Assembly: GCF_015234135.1 (NCBI RefSeq)
Contig: NZ_JADGIK010000006.1
Location: forward strand, 1 to 64,000
Length of the DNA stretch: 64,000 bases
Direction of reading: 5' to 3'
Source: Faecalibacter rhinopitheci
Lineage (GTDB): Bacteria; Bacteroidota; Bacteroidia; Flavobacteriales; Weeksellaceae
Shown here: piece after piece, positions 16,768 through 26,169 of the stretch
Position numbering within the stretch: the first letter of the stretch is position 1
Layout of the letters: each line of letters begins with the position of its first letter
The notes under the pieces: model-generated
The model's input: only the letters and a program-made list of their open reading frames with translations
The model's database searches: none
What the model was told of the DNA's origin: nothing
Made by a program: the position numbers and the translations under genes

Positions 16768-18591
16768 TTACTTAATGAATTGATTTACTACTTTTTCTGT
16801 TTGTAAATATACTTCAGTTAGATCATCGTTATAAGATCCAATTGCAGAATATTTTGCTTGTCGAGCTTTATTCAATAATGTTTTCCATTCATTCACTAAT
16901 GAATTATCCCATCCATTTTGGATTAATTTTTCACCAACACTGTAATCTGAGAAATTAGCTAAATCTGTTCCTGAATATTTCATTCCTAATTGACATAAAA
17001 GATCTTCCTGAAATTTATAAAATACTTTAGGATCAGCATTGTTGATGTTTTTTTGCAAGTCTGACAGTTTATTATTTAAATCTTTTTTACTTTCTGTACT
17101 TACATTTATTTTTTCAGAATAAGAACTCATTTTTTGATTTGTATATGGTTTTGTAACATAATTATCTTCTGAATTTTTTACTTCATTACTAGATAATATT
17201 TCTACATTTTCATCTTCTTTTTTACGTCGTAAAAGAAAAAGTCCTACCATACTCATAACTAACAAACCACCAGCTGTTAAAATCCATTTAGAATTTCCAT
17301 GAGTTACTTCATTTGTAATTTGCGCAACAGAATCAGATAATGATTCTTTGTTAACCGCTTCGTCATGTCCTTGATAAGCTAAACTATTAGATGCTCCATT
17401 TACAGTATCAGAAGTAGTACCGTCCACAGAAATATTAACTTCATCTGATTTTAATGTAATATATTTTTCTTTCTCTGGATCAAAGTAAGAAAATTCTACT
17501 GGTGCTATTGTATAATTTCCTCCATACTCAGGAACCATTACAATATCAGCCGAAACTGAACCTTGCATTCCATCTTCATAATTTTTAAAATTATTAGTTT
17601 TATTCGGAGGATAAATTTCAAGATTTTTTGGTTTTTTAATTTCTGGTATTATTACAGTATTAAAATTCCCTTTTCCTGAAATTTTAATTTTTAAATTAGA
17701 ACTTTCATTGGTATTTAATTCTTTCTTATCTACCGCAGAAACTAATTTAAAATCTCCTACAGCTCCGCTAAAATTTGCAGGTTTTCCTTCTTCTGGTAAT
17801 GCTTTCGCATTTATTATAATAGGATTACTTTTAATTTCATATGCTTCGGTTCCATAAATACCTGAAACTAGAATATCCATAGAAAATGGATCAATTTCTA
17901 TTCTTCCAGCCTTTTGAGGAAATAAGTTATATTTCGCAACTTCTTCTGAAAAGTACGGTTTGCCTGAAACCATTTCTTGCTTAATAGTTTCTGGACGACT
18001 AGTTACCATTTTTGGACTTAAACCTTCTAATTTTCCTTGACGAAAATTTCGTTTACGATTTAATAAACCTAAATCCCTCGAATAATATTTAACAATTAAA
18101 CTAACTTGCTCATTAACATAAGGATCAGTTTTAGAAACATTTGTTTGAAGAAATACAGGTTGGTTTTGTACAGATTTATTTTGAACACTTGTCGTATTTG
18201 ATTTGGTAACTTCAATTTCAATAGGTTTAGTTGTGTAAAGCTTTCCATTGATTTCAATTTTAGCTGAACCAATTTTTAGTTTCCCTTCCTTTTCTGGATT
18301 AAAAATTAAGATTATTCCATCTTGAATAACTCCTTTTCCATTAACGTATTGAATGTTCTGCGTTTTATTTTCTCCTACTAACCTAAAACCAGGATGATCA
18401 GGAAATCGCATAGGTTTATCAATGCTATAATCCATGGCATCTGCTTCAATAAAAAAACCAACTTGTAATGTTTCTCCTACAGAGAGTGTTTTTCTATTGG
18501 CTTCTGCTTTGAAAGATACATTTTGGCATAACGCTATTACAGACGTTGTAGCCAATATAAACATAGTACTTAAAACCTTAAATGCATTCAT
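16768..18591 (-). CDS. batD: BatD-family oxygen/aerotolerance protein
   Basis: A 607-residue BatD protein: signal peptide (to about residue 23), a series of immunoglobulin-like extracytoplasmic domains (VSFKAEANRKTLSVGETLQV onward), a single helix near 435-455 (WILTAGGLLVMSMVGLFLL), then a cytoplasmic Lys/Asn-rich tail with a helical end. The family accompanies MoxR ATPases and VWA proteins; proposed roles include envelope stress and aerotolerance, but the mechanism is unsettled. The ATG at 18591 shares one base with the TAA of batC (TAATG), which fixes the start over the upstream in-frame TTG. Confidence 0.88.
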   Translation of the reverse strand: MNAFKVLSTMFILATTSVIALCQNVSFKAEANRKTLSVGETLQVGFFIEADAMDYSIDKPMRFPDHPGFRLVGENKTQNIQYVNGKGVIQDGIILIFNPEKEGKLKIGSAKIEINGKLYTTKPIEIEVTKSNTTSVQNKSVQNQPVFLQTNVSKTDPYVNEQVSLIVKYYSRDLGLLNRKRNFRQGKLEGLSPKMVTSRPETIKQEMVSGKPYFSEEVAKYNLFPQKAGRIEIDPFSMDILVSGIYGTEAYEIKSNPIIINAKALPEEGKPANFSGAVGDFKLVSAVDKKELNTNESSNLKIKISGKGNFNTVIIPEIKKPKNLEIYPPNKTNNFKNYEDGMQGSVSADIVMVPEYGGNYTIAPVEFSYFDPEKEKYITLKSDEVNISVDGTTSDTVNGASNSLAYQGHDEAVNKESLSDSVAQITNEVTHGNSKWILTAGGLLVMSMVGLFLLRRKKEDENVEILSSNEVKNSEDNYVTKPYTNQKMSSYSEKINVSTESKKDLNNKLSDLQKNINNADPKVFYKFQEDLLCQLGMKYSGTDLANFSDYSVGEKLIQNGWDNSLVNEWKTLLNKARQAKYSAIGSYNDDLTEVYLQTEKVVNQFIK

Positions 18592-19442
18592 TACCAATCT
18601 TTGGATGTTTTTGTGCCTTGTTTTTCTGCTTTTTGCTGAATAATTCGGCGTTGTGTTCTTGCTTCTTGTTCTTGGAGCGCTTTCAACATTCCTTCTCCAA
18701 CTCCGGAAGGTGCATTATTTTGTTCAGCTCCTTCACCTTTAGAACCTTGTTTAATATCTTTATTTTTTTGTTCTCCTTTTCCCTTCTGATTTCCGTTTTG
18801 TCCTCCATCTTTAGGGTTGTTTCCTTTATTTTCTTGTTGATTTTGATCAGCCTCGTTAGATTTATTATTTTGTTGTTGCTGTTTATTTTGCTGATCTTGA
18901 TCCTTTTTATCCTTATTTTGTTGCTGTTGATTATTCTGGTTATTTTGCTCCTTATCTTTAGAAGAATCATTTTTCTGATTGTTCTTTTTATCTTTTTGTT
19001 GCTCTTTTTCTAGCATTTTTTTAGCATAAGCTAAATTATACCGTGTAGCTTCGTCATAAGGATCATTTTTTAACGCTTTTTTAAAACTTTCTACAGCTTT
19101 GCTATAGTCTTGTTCTTCGAGATAGGCATTTCCTGCATTATGGTATGCGGAATGTTTTTCTGATGTTGACTTAGCAATTTCTGCAGAACGATTATAATGA
19201 GTAATACTTTCTTTGTAACGTTTTTGCTGAAATAAAGCATTACCTAAATTAAAATTAGCCTTTACAGATGTAGGATCCTCCAATGCAGCACGCTTATATG
19301 CATACTCTGCATTATCAAATTTACCTTTGCTATAATAATCATTTCCTTCTATAATATAATCTTTGACTTTTGATTGTCCAAAAGCAATAGACGAAAATAT
19401 TAAGATGAATATAAAATTGTAATTTCTAATATATTTAATCAT
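18591..19442 (-). CDS. batC: BatC-like TPR protein with Gln/Asn/Lys-rich segment
   Basis: A 283-residue exported protein. After a signal peptide (ending IAFGQ) come about three TPRs (residues 28-135; ANFNLGNALFQQKRYKESI, AYHNAGNAYLEEQDYSKAV). A low-complexity region (about 145-240) is almost only Q, N, K, D, E and G, and is probably disordered. A short helical C terminus (GMLKALQEQEARTQRRI) follows. The biased composition produces long open frames on both strands that are not genes. ATG 19442 is preferred to the GTG one codon upstream. It lies 13 bp after batB and is coupled to batD. Confidence 0.87.
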   Translation of the reverse strand: MIKYIRNYNFIFILIFSSIAFGQSKVKDYIIEGNDYYSKGKFDNAEYAYKRAALEDPTSVKANFNLGNALFQQKRYKESITHYNRSAEIAKSTSEKHSAYHNAGNAYLEEQDYSKAVESFKKALKNDPYDEATRYNLAYAKKMLEKEQQKDKKNNQKNDSSKDKEQNNQNNQQQQNKDKKDQDQQNKQQQQNNKSNEADQNQQENKGNNPKDGGQNGNQKGKGEQKNKDIKQGSKGEGAEQNNAPSGVGEGMLKALQEQEARTQRRIIQQKAEKQGTKTSKDW

Positions 19443-19455
19443 CACACTTACAAAA

Positions 19456-20469
19456 CTACTTAATTCTACTCTTAAAAAACTTATATTCAGATGTTAATAA
19501 TTCTATAAAAAGTAACAATACAGCAAATCCTAAAAACCACTGAAAAATGTGGTTCATGTTCTTTGTAGTAGAAGTTGCTATTTCATTCTTATTCAATCTT
19601 GTTTTGTATAATGATAGGTTTGAAATTCCTTCTTGAATTGTATTTAATTGGATATAAGTTCCATTAGTTTGCTCAGCTAATTTTCTTAAATTATTAGACT
19701 CTAATTTTGAAATAACTGTATTCCCACTATTATCTCGTTTATAATCATCTTGGTAACCATTGTAATACATTGGGATTGGCCCACCTTTATCTGTTCCAAT
19801 TCCTATAGATGCAATATGAATATTATTGTCATTTGCAAGTTTTATGGCATTTGTCGTACTATTCTCATTGTCCTCTCCATCAGAAATTATGACAATCATT
19901 TTACTCGAATTTGCTGACTTTTCTAACAGTTTAGAAGCTTCTTGAATAGCTTTCTCAAAATCAGTTCCTTGACTCGAAATTAGTTCTGTATTAACATTAG
20001 ATAAGTAACTTTCTATAGCAGCATAATCATTCGTTAGCGGAGAAATTGCAAATGCATTTGCGGCAAATACTACTAGACCTGTGCGATCTCCACCTAATTG
20101 ATGAAGCATATCACCAATAAATTTTCTAGATTTTTCGATACGAGATGGTGCAACATCTTGTACATTCATACTCGACGATAAATCTGATACAAAAACAATA
20201 TCTATTCCTTCTCGTTTTACTTCAATTTCTTTTTGTCCCAATAAAGGATCCATCAAAGCAATTATAATTAACAATACAGCACTACATGACAAGAATAATT
20301 TAAATAAAAATTTTCTTGATGATACCATTGGAAATATAAACGGTAACAAATGTTTATCTGCAAAAGTCGATTTTACACGTTCTCTCCATCTGTAAACATT
20401 GATTGATAGAAAGACGATTACCGCCAATGCGATTAACCAAATTATTTGTCCAAAATCACCCCACTGCAT
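19456..20469 (-). CDS. batB: BatB-like VWA-domain membrane protein
   Basis: A 337-residue protein with two N-terminal helices (about 7-24 and 56-75), a von Willebrand A domain (90-290) with an intact metal-ion adhesion site (VSDLSSSMN, then PLTND and ISDGEDNENST) and a C-terminal helix (about 308-325). The VWA domain should face the periplasm and bind partners in a divalent-cation-dependent way. Start ATG overlaps the batA stop (TAATG). Confidence 0.9.
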   Translation of the reverse strand: MQWGDFGQIIWLIALAVIVFLSINVYRWRERVKSTFADKHLLPFIFPMVSSRKFLFKLFLSCSAVLLIIIALMDPLLGQKEIEVKREGIDIVFVSDLSSSMNVQDVAPSRIEKSRKFIGDMLHQLGGDRTGLVVFAANAFAISPLTNDYAAIESYLSNVNTELISSQGTDFEKAIQEASKLLEKSANSSKMIVIISDGEDNENSTTNAIKLANDNNIHIASIGIGTDKGGPIPMYYNGYQDDYKRDNSGNTVISKLESNNLRKLAEQTNGTYIQLNTIQEGISNLSLYKTRLNKNEIATSTTKNMNHIFQWFLGFAVLLLFIELLTSEYKFFKSRIK

Positions 20470-21485
20470 TAGATTAATTCTTTAAATACGGTTCTTCTCA
20501 ATACAATTTCTAACAGCAATAATATTAATGCTGGTAACAAAAAGCGTGAAAATAATTCAGTATAGTTATAATATTTTATTTCGTTAATTTCTGATTTTTC
20601 TAAATGATCTATTTCAGAATAGATATTTTTTAACGTTTGATTGTTTGTTGCTCTAAAGTATAATCCTCCCGTTTTATCAGCAATATCTTCTAAAAGAATC
20701 TCATCAATTTCTACTGGTCTTAAGTCGAATATCAAATTTCCATATAAATCATATCCTGATGGAAATGGTGCTTGACCATTTGTACCAATTCCTATAGTGT
20801 ATACCTTAATACCTTTGGAAGCAGCAATTTCTGCAGCTTGCCTTGGTGATACATACATTAAATCTGCAGAAGGATTTATACTTTCAACACCATCGGTAAT
20901 GAGTATAATTACTTTAGAAACAGCTTTACTATCTTTTAAATGGTTAATAGCTGTTGCTAATCCAATTCCGATTGCAGTACCATCTTCTAAATTACCAGAT
21001 TGTAAACGATCAATTTCAGAGATTAACATATCTCTATCGGTTGTAAGTGGAACGCGAGTAAGAGCTTCACCAGAATATTCGACAAGGCCGATACGATCCG
21101 TTTTTCGCTGCAAAGCAAAATCTTTTGCAACATCTTTTAATGCAGTTAACCGATCAGGTTTTAAATCCTGTGCCAACATACTTAATGAAGTATCAACAGT
21201 CATTAAAATATCAACACCTTCGTCTGCCTTTATTTGAGTAGTTATATCTACAATACGAGGACGAGCTAAAGCAATAATACATAATCCTAAAGCAATCATT
21301 CGCATAGCAAAAAGTAATGGCTTATATCGTGATAAATTACTTTTTACATCACCAAATGGCTTTAATGAACTGATTTTTAAAGAAGCTTTTTTCTGTCTTG
21401 ATTTACGAATTTCACGAAAAATGAAAAAAGGTAAAACAATTAATAAGGCTAAAAACCAAGGCGTTTGAAATTCGAAATTAAACAT
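20469..21485 (-). CDS. batA: BatA-like VWA-domain membrane protein
   Basis: A 338-residue paralogue of the next gene, with the same plan: two N-terminal helices, a VWA domain with metal site TVDTSLSML, PLTTD and ITDGVESINPS, and a C-terminal helix (about 312-330). BatA and BatB are thought to form a complex assembled or remodelled by MoxR. Its start ATG is fused to the stop of the preceding gene (TAATG), indicating coupled translation. Confidence 0.92.
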   Translation of the reverse strand: MFNFEFQTPWFLALLIVLPFFIFREIRKSRQKKASLKISSLKPFGDVKSNLSRYKPLLFAMRMIALGLCIIALARPRIVDITTQIKADEGVDILMTVDTSLSMLAQDLKPDRLTALKDVAKDFALQRKTDRIGLVEYSGEALTRVPLTTDRDMLISEIDRLQSGNLEDGTAIGIGLATAINHLKDSKAVSKVIILITDGVESINPSADLMYVSPRQAAEIAASKGIKVYTIGIGTNGQAPFPSGYDLYGNLIFDLRPVEIDEILLEDIADKTGGLYFRATNNQTLKNIYSEIDHLEKSEINEIKYYNYTELFSRFLLPALILLLLEIVLRRTVFKELI

Positions 21486-22453
21486 TAGCTATTATCCCAT
21501 TTTTTGTATTTCTCCCCAGTTACATCATCCTCTGTTGCGGTATCGTTTTCCGGAAGATTTAATGGTTTTATACGTTCTACAAATTCTCCAACCCACTTTC
21601 TGTAAGTCTGATTTTTTTGATCATCAAATTCTTGTTTGGCAAATTTTGCTAAATCAGCATCAAATAAAAATTTCTTGAATTCAATTTTGTCTTCCTCTAG
21701 AATATCAGTTTTCTCAGTTATAAACTGAACCAAATCATCAGATAATAATTCTAAAGCAGAAACTGAATACACTTTTCCGATATAACGACGAAGTAAAAAA
21801 GATAATTGAGTGTAAAATTCTTTCTGTTCTCCTCTTTTTAAATATTTCTTTGCATCAATACTTTTTAATCCATCAATCACTTCTTCGTAAGGTGTTTTAG
21901 GAATTTTGTTTTTTAAATTTCTTGATTTTGATCTGATATATAATACAATCAATACAATTGCAATAATAAAAGCAATTAAAGCTGCAATGCCAATAATCCA
22001 ATACTTATTCCAATAATCTTTTAACGTGTATTCTTCCGTCATTACTGGTTTTATGGGATGTACTTTAGCCTGAGCAGTATCCACTTTTACATCTTCTACA
22101 TTTATTTGAAAAGATGGAGTTTTAAAAGTTTGACCATTAATAATTACTGGAATTGTACGAATTAGGAATTCTCCTTCATCAAATGAAGTTAAATCTAATT
22201 GATGGATAATTTTATTTTGCTCACCTTCCATTACTGTATCAAATTTTTGATCAATAATTTCGATGTGGTGAGATAAAGTATCTTTTAATGTTTGAAATTG
22301 AATCTTATCCCCTTTTTTGTAATCAACTTTATATGTTAACCTAACGGGTTCTCCTATTCTTATTCTGGATGTATCAATTTTAGCTTCAATATCTTGACCA
22401 AAACTTGTTAACATACCAACAAACAAAGTACCTAAAAGTAATAGTTTCTTCAT
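21485..22453 (-). CDS. Bat-operon membrane protein (BatD-like N domain, DUF4381-like)
   Basis: A 322-residue protein with a signal peptide (to FGQ), an Ig-like extracytoplasmic domain (20-130; IDTSRIRIGEPVRLTYKV), one helix (about 153-175) and a cytoplasmic helical domain (190-300; YTQLSFLLRRYIGKVYSVSALELL) like the region following the helix in BatD/DUF4381 proteins. It sits between the DUF58 and batA genes, where such a protein is usually found in Bacteroidota. Exact role unknown; likely a scaffold of the MoxR/VWA complex. Confidence 0.75.
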   Translation of the reverse strand: MKKLLLLGTLFVGMLTSFGQDIEAKIDTSRIRIGEPVRLTYKVDYKKGDKIQFQTLKDTLSHHIEIIDQKFDTVMEGEQNKIIHQLDLTSFDEGEFLIRTIPVIINGQTFKTPSFQINVEDVKVDTAQAKVHPIKPVMTEEYTLKDYWNKYWIIGIAALIAFIIAIVLIVLYIRSKSRNLKNKIPKTPYEEVIDGLKSIDAKKYLKRGEQKEFYTQLSFLLRRYIGKVYSVSALELLSDDLVQFITEKTDILEEDKIEFKKFLFDADLAKFAKQEFDDQKNQTYRKWVGEFVERIKPLNLPENDTATEDDVTGEKYKKWDNS

Positions 22454-22456
22454 AAT

Positions 22457-23329
22457 CTAAAAACGATGACTTTTAAAATAATTTAACAATGGATGAACAT
22501 AATCTTGATCAGATTGAATAGATAAACTTCCAGAATTATTCTTCTTAAAAATCGCATGAAATCTTTTATCCAATTCGTAATAATATGAAGCATACATTTT
22601 TCGTGTTTCCGGAGAAGAAGTATCAATAAGTCTTAATTCTCCCGTCTCTTGATCTTGAACATTTACCAAACCTATATTTGGAAAATTTGTTTCTTTCTCA
22701 TCATATATTCTTAATCCAGTAATATCATGTTTTTTAGAAGCTACGCGCAATGAGCGATTATAATCTGAAGAATCAATAAAATCAGATAAGATAAATACAT
22801 TTGATTTTCGACGTGCTAATATCATGAATTGTTCTAATGTCTGATCTAGATTCGTCAACTTACTTTTTGGTTCATAAGTGATTATTTCCCTTACAATTCT
22901 TAAAACGTGTTGCTTCCCTTTTTTTGGAGGAATAAATTTTTCGATATGGTCTGTGTACAAAATTAGACCAACTTTATCATTGTATGTTGTTGCAGAAAAA
23001 GCCAAAGATGCAGCTATCTCTGCAATAGTTTCCATTTTGATTTGTTTTTTTGTTCCAAAAGATTCAGATGCAGATATATCAACTAATAAGTACATCGTTA
23101 ACTCTCTTTCTTCTTCGAAAACTTTTACATAAGGTTCATTATAACGAGCGGTTTTATTCCAATCAATATTTCTTACATCATCACCATATTGATAGGGGCG
23201 TACTTCGCTAAAAATCATACCTCGCCCCTTGAACGAACTATGATATTCTCCCATGAATAAGTTGCTCGCTTTCCGCTTACTTTTTAATTCGATACGTTTT
23301 ACACGTTTTAAGATTTCTTTAGTTTCCAC
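22457..23329 (-). CDS. DUF58 (VWA-like) protein of the MoxR-Bat operon
   Basis: A 290-residue cytoplasmic protein of the DUF58 family, typified by the N-terminal signature GRGMIFSEVRPYQYGDDVRNIDWNKTAR (36-63, split here by position only). A VWA-like fold follows with DISASESF and SDFIDSSDYN. DUF58 proteins nearly always accompany MoxR and may be its adaptor or client. Start codon is GTG, 14 bp after the moxR stop; there is no nearby ATG. Confidence 0.9.
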   Translation of the reverse strand: METKEILKRVKRIELKSKRKASNLFMGEYHSSFKGRGMIFSEVRPYQYGDDVRNIDWNKTARYNEPYVKVFEEERELTMYLLVDISASESFGTKKQIKMETIAEIAASLAFSATTYNDKVGLILYTDHIEKFIPPKKGKQHVLRIVREIITYEPKSKLTNLDQTLEQFMILARRKSNVFILSDFIDSSDYNRSLRVASKKHDITGLRIYDEKETNFPNIGLVNVQDQETGELRLIDTSSPETRKMYASYYYELDKRFHAIFKKNNSGSLSIQSDQDYVHPLLNYFKSHRF

Positions 23330-23343
23330 AATTTTATGATTAA

Positions 23344-24327
23344 CTAAGGAACAGGTACAACATTAAGTATATTGTCGATAATTTCTTCAGAAGATATATT
23401 TTCTGCTTCAGCTTCATAACTTATACCTATACGATGACGCAACACATCTTTTGCCATTGCACGTACATCATCAGGAATAACATATGCACGTTTACGTAAA
23501 AAAGCATATACTTTAGAAGCCTGGGCTAAATTTATTGATCCACGTGGTGATGATCCAAAAGAAATCATAGGAATAAGTTTTTCCAACCCATATTTTTCAG
23601 GATGGCGTGTAGCACTTATAATATCTAAAATATATTTCTCAATTTTTTCATCCATATAAACTTGTTTCACCATTTCTCTAGCTTCAATTAATTCTTGAAT
23701 AGAAATAACTTTCTCAACTTTAGGAAAAGTATTGTTTATAGAATTTCGTAGAATTAAACGTTCTGCTTCTAACTCTGGATAAGTAATAACCGTTTTTAAC
23801 ATAAAACGATCGACCTGAGCTTCTGGCAAAGGATAAGTTCCTTCCTGTTCTACTGGATTCTGAGTCGCCAAAACAAGAAAAGGATTATCTAATTTATACG
23901 TTTCATCTCCAATTGTCACCTGTTTTTCTTGCATTGCTTCTAATAATGCAGATTGTACTTTTGCAGGCGAACGATTGATTTCATCAGCTAATACAAAATT
24001 AGCGAAAATCGGACCTTTCTTAATTTTAAAATCGTTTTCCTTCACGTTATAAATCATTGTTCCTACAACATCTGCAGGTAACAAATCTGGTGTAAATTGA
24101 ATACGAGAAAATGAAGCGTCTACAGCTTCAGAAAGAGTTTTTATAGCTAATGTTTTTGCTAATCCAGGAACACCTTCTAATAAAACATGCCCGTTACCTA
24201 ATAAGCCAATTAATAAACACTCGACCATTTTCTCTTGACCGATAATTGTTTTATTAATTTCTGAAGTTAAGCGAGTAATGCTTGTACTTTTAGCTTCTAT
24301 CTGTTCGTTTAATTGTTGTATATCCAA
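23344..24327 (-). CDS. MoxR-family AAA+ ATPase
   Basis: A 327-residue AAA+ ATPase that uses ATP hydrolysis to remodel or insert metal into client proteins, first gene of the seven-gene bat operon. Motifs: Walker A GVPGLAKT, Walker B LADEINRSP, sensor 1 ATQNPVEQEG, the arginine-finger segment LPEAQVDRFMLK, and sensor 2 SPRGS. The best start is TTG 24327 (MDIQQLNEQIEAK); no in-frame ATG precedes the conserved IIGQ motif. The operon's promoter is not clear: a GAAATTTG near-match to the -7 element lies upstream. Confidence 0.93.
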   Translation of the reverse strand: MDIQQLNEQIEAKSTSITRLTSEINKTIIGQEKMVECLLIGLLGNGHVLLEGVPGLAKTLAIKTLSEAVDASFSRIQFTPDLLPADVVGTMIYNVKENDFKIKKGPIFANFVLADEINRSPAKVQSALLEAMQEKQVTIGDETYKLDNPFLVLATQNPVEQEGTYPLPEAQVDRFMLKTVITYPELEAERLILRNSINNTFPKVEKVISIQELIEAREMVKQVYMDEKIEKYILDIISATRHPEKYGLEKLIPMISFGSSPRGSINLAQASKVYAFLRKRAYVIPDDVRAMAKDVLRHRIGISYEAEAENISSEEIIDNILNVVPVP

Positions 24328-24560
24328 AATTTCGATGAAATTTATTTAGTTCGGTTTTAGTTCTTTTCAAATTTCTTTAAAAATAAGAACTAATAACTAA
24401 GTTTATTGACTAAAACTTTCTTGCCGAATTGTTAAAATATGTTAAATTACAATTTATATTACAGTCTACTGATTTTTTGATTGCTTTAAGTAGTAAGCTA
24501 ATAATATACCATAATTGTTTTAGAATATGATAATGTTATTCGCATCAAAGAAACTTCTAG

Positions 24561-24568
24561 TAACTTTG
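24561..24568 (+). promoter_or_regulatory. promoter -7 element of the FUSC-like gene
   Basis: TAACTTTG, 21 bp before the ATG. The rest of the 262-bp spacer from 24328 holds nothing else that I can recognise. Confidence 0.5.
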
Positions 24569-24589
24569 TAAAAATTATATTTTATTAAA

Positions 24590-25090
24590 ATGGTTACTAG
24601 CATAGTAAAAAGAGCTATAAATTCTCAATTTTTGGTTTATTTGCTAAGATGTATAATTGGATTCTTGATAGGATGGATATTAATATTGAAATTTCCTCAA
24701 TATGATTTCTTTTGGGCTTTATTATCCATTATTCTAGTTATATCTCCTGAGGAAAACCAAGCAAAAAAACTTACGATAGATCGATTTAAATCCAACTTCT
24801 TAGGTTCTTTATCAGGACTTGTAGTTTTTTTCTTACCTATAGATGATCTTTATAAAATAATACTAGGTATAATTATTACTTGCATATTTTGTAGAATTTT
24901 TAATCTTCTTAATGTGGCCAGAAGTGCATTAGTAGCTGTTCTTATTATATTAATAGAACATAAAAATGATAGCTTGTTTGCACCAATTTCTCGATTTCTT
25001 ACTACAGCTGTTGGATGTTTTATAGGTTTAGGTGTTACTTTAGTTACCTCTATAATGATACAAGAGATAAATAAATTTTATGAGAAGTAA
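24590..25090 (+). CDS. FUSC/ArAE-like membrane protein
   Basis: A 166-residue membrane protein with about five helices (LLRCIIGFLIGWILILKF, FFWALLSIILVISP, NFLGSLSGLVVFFLP, IILGIIITCIFC, and a C-terminal pair with TAVGCFIGLGVTLVTSIM). The pattern RxxxxxLGSLxG after the second helix and the RxxxTxxGCxIGLGV end match one membrane half of fusaric acid/aromatic acid exporter-like proteins, which lack the cytoplasmic domain here. Transport substrate is unknown. Confidence 0.65.
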   Translation: MVTSIVKRAINSQFLVYLLRCIIGFLIGWILILKFPQYDFFWALLSIILVISPEENQAKKLTIDRFKSNFLGSLSGLVVFFLPIDDLYKIILGIIITCIFCRIFNLLNVARSALVAVLIILIEHKNDSLFAPISRFLTTAVGCFIGLGVTLVTSIMIQEINKFYEK

Positions 25091-25190
25091 GTTCTTTAAA
25101 CTTTTTACGTAAACTTTTTTTAATGAGATTGGGGTTAGAAGCTTTTTAGGAATAACTTTTGTATACCATCAAGTACTTAAAAACGTTTTA

Positions 25191-25442
25191 ATGAAATTCT
25201 ATATTACCTTAATTGCCTTCGTATTTAGTGTTGCATCTTTTGCCCAAACAAGAGTTAAAGTTGTTAATAACATTAGTTTTGAGAATGTTATACACGCTAA
25301 ATCTTCGTCGCATCATCATAGTCCTCGACCTAGACCACATTACAGAAAACCACACAAAAAAGTACATCACTATAATCACAAGAAGAGACACCATGCACAT
25401 GGAAATGCTAAAATGTTTCCACATAGACATCATCGCCGTTAA
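25191..25442 (+). CDS. small secreted His-rich protein
   Basis: An 83-residue protein with a signal peptide (MKFYITLIAFVFSVASFAQ) and a short mature chain whose second half is extremely basic and His-rich (SSSHHHSPRPRPHYRKPH..., 15 His in about 64 residues). Such chains bind transition metals (Zn, Ni, Cu) or polyphosphate; no fold is recognised. Followed by its own terminator. It is the first of four small exported proteins between 25.2 and 27.0 kb. Frames on the other strand and in phase +1 are shadows. Confidence 0.65.
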   Translation: MKFYITLIAFVFSVASFAQTRVKVVNNISFENVIHAKSSSHHHSPRPRPHYRKPHKKVHHYNHKKRHHAHGNAKMFPHRHHRR

Positions 25443-25461
25443 TTCATATAAACAAGGAATT

Positions 25462-25503
25462 AAAAAAATGCTTTAGACTTTTATAGTTTAGAGCATTTTT
25501 TTT
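25462..25503 (+). terminator. terminator after the first His-rich gene
   Basis: 14-bp stem with two G-U pairs, AAAATGCTTTAGAC with GTTTAGAGCATTTT, then four more T. The gap to 25721 otherwise holds only a promoter. Confidence 0.8.
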
Positions 25504-25631
25504 CGAAAAAATCTTAATCGATTATATCGTTATAACTACTCTAAGAACAGGATTATATTTTACATATTTGTTAAATAATTAGATATAATTCCCCATTAAC
25601 CGACAATACAAGCCGGTTTACCTCTATATTT

Positions 25632-25662
25632 TTTGTAGGAATTTTTTGTTGTGCACCTTTGT
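25632..25662 (+). promoter_or_regulatory. probable promoter of the 25722-26403 gene pair
   Basis: TTTG at 25632-25635, 19-base spacer, CACCTTTG at 25655-25662 (one mismatch to TAnnTTTG), 59 bp before the ATG. Confidence 0.4.
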
Positions 25663-25721
25663 ATCAACAAAAGAGATAAGCGCTATTTCTTTTACCATTG
25701 TTAATTTATAATATAATAAAT

Positions 25722-26156
25722 ATGAAAAAGTTTTTCGCATTAGCAAGTATGATGATAGTTTTATCAGTTTCTGCACAGCAACATAAGTCTAACTATGGTT
25801 CAAAAGATAAATTTGAACATAAAGTAGTTCATGCAAAAAAGCAAGATTATCCTATTGCTCCTTATAAATCTTCGACTTATCAAAACGCAAAACAGTTTGA
25901 GCGTTATGATTTATCATCTAGCCAAAGAAAAAAAATTACTTCTTTATTTGATACTAGACAAAAAGATTTAAAAGACTCTAAACATAAAAGAGGATTTGAT
26001 TATGCAAAATATGATAAAGATTTTGAGAAAAAAATTGAAAAAATATTAAGTAAAAAACAATATCAACAATATAAAAAAGATCAATATAAAGGAAATAAAT
26101 CTAGACATGTACAAGGTAAACAGCCACAAGTAAAAGTTATAAAAAGAGGTTTTTAA
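25722..26156 (+). CDS. secreted Lys-rich protein, possibly Spy/CpxP-like
   Basis: A 144-residue exported protein with a signal peptide (MKKFFALASMMIVLSVSAQ). The mature part is Lys/Gln/Tyr-rich and contains FERYDLSSSQRKKITSLFD, which resembles the LTxxQ helix start of Spy/CpxP periplasmic chaperones, then a second helical block (KYDKDFEKKIEKILSKKQY) with the same spacing. I therefore suspect a Spy-like fold, but similarity is low. ATG 25722 is chosen over an ATG eight codons upstream because it begins the signal peptide. It lies 13 bp upstream of a second His-rich gene, so the pair is an operon. Confidence 0.65.
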   Translation: MKKFFALASMMIVLSVSAQQHKSNYGSKDKFEHKVVHAKKQDYPIAPYKSSTYQNAKQFERYDLSSSQRKKITSLFDTRQKDLKDSKHKRGFDYAKYDKDFEKKIEKILSKKQYQQYKKDQYKGNKSRHVQGKQPQVKVIKRGF

Positions 26157-26169
26157 AAAATAAATAATT

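Noticed and set aside
18582-19013. 143-residue plus-strand ORF and a 95-residue minus-strand ORF inside batC
   Set aside because: Shadows of the low-complexity Q/N/K-rich stretch; the biased codons keep other frames open.
25209-25476. Overlapping frames of the first His-rich gene, on both strands
   Set aside because: No signal peptide and no independent start; the frame 25191-25442 alone has a signal peptide and terminator.
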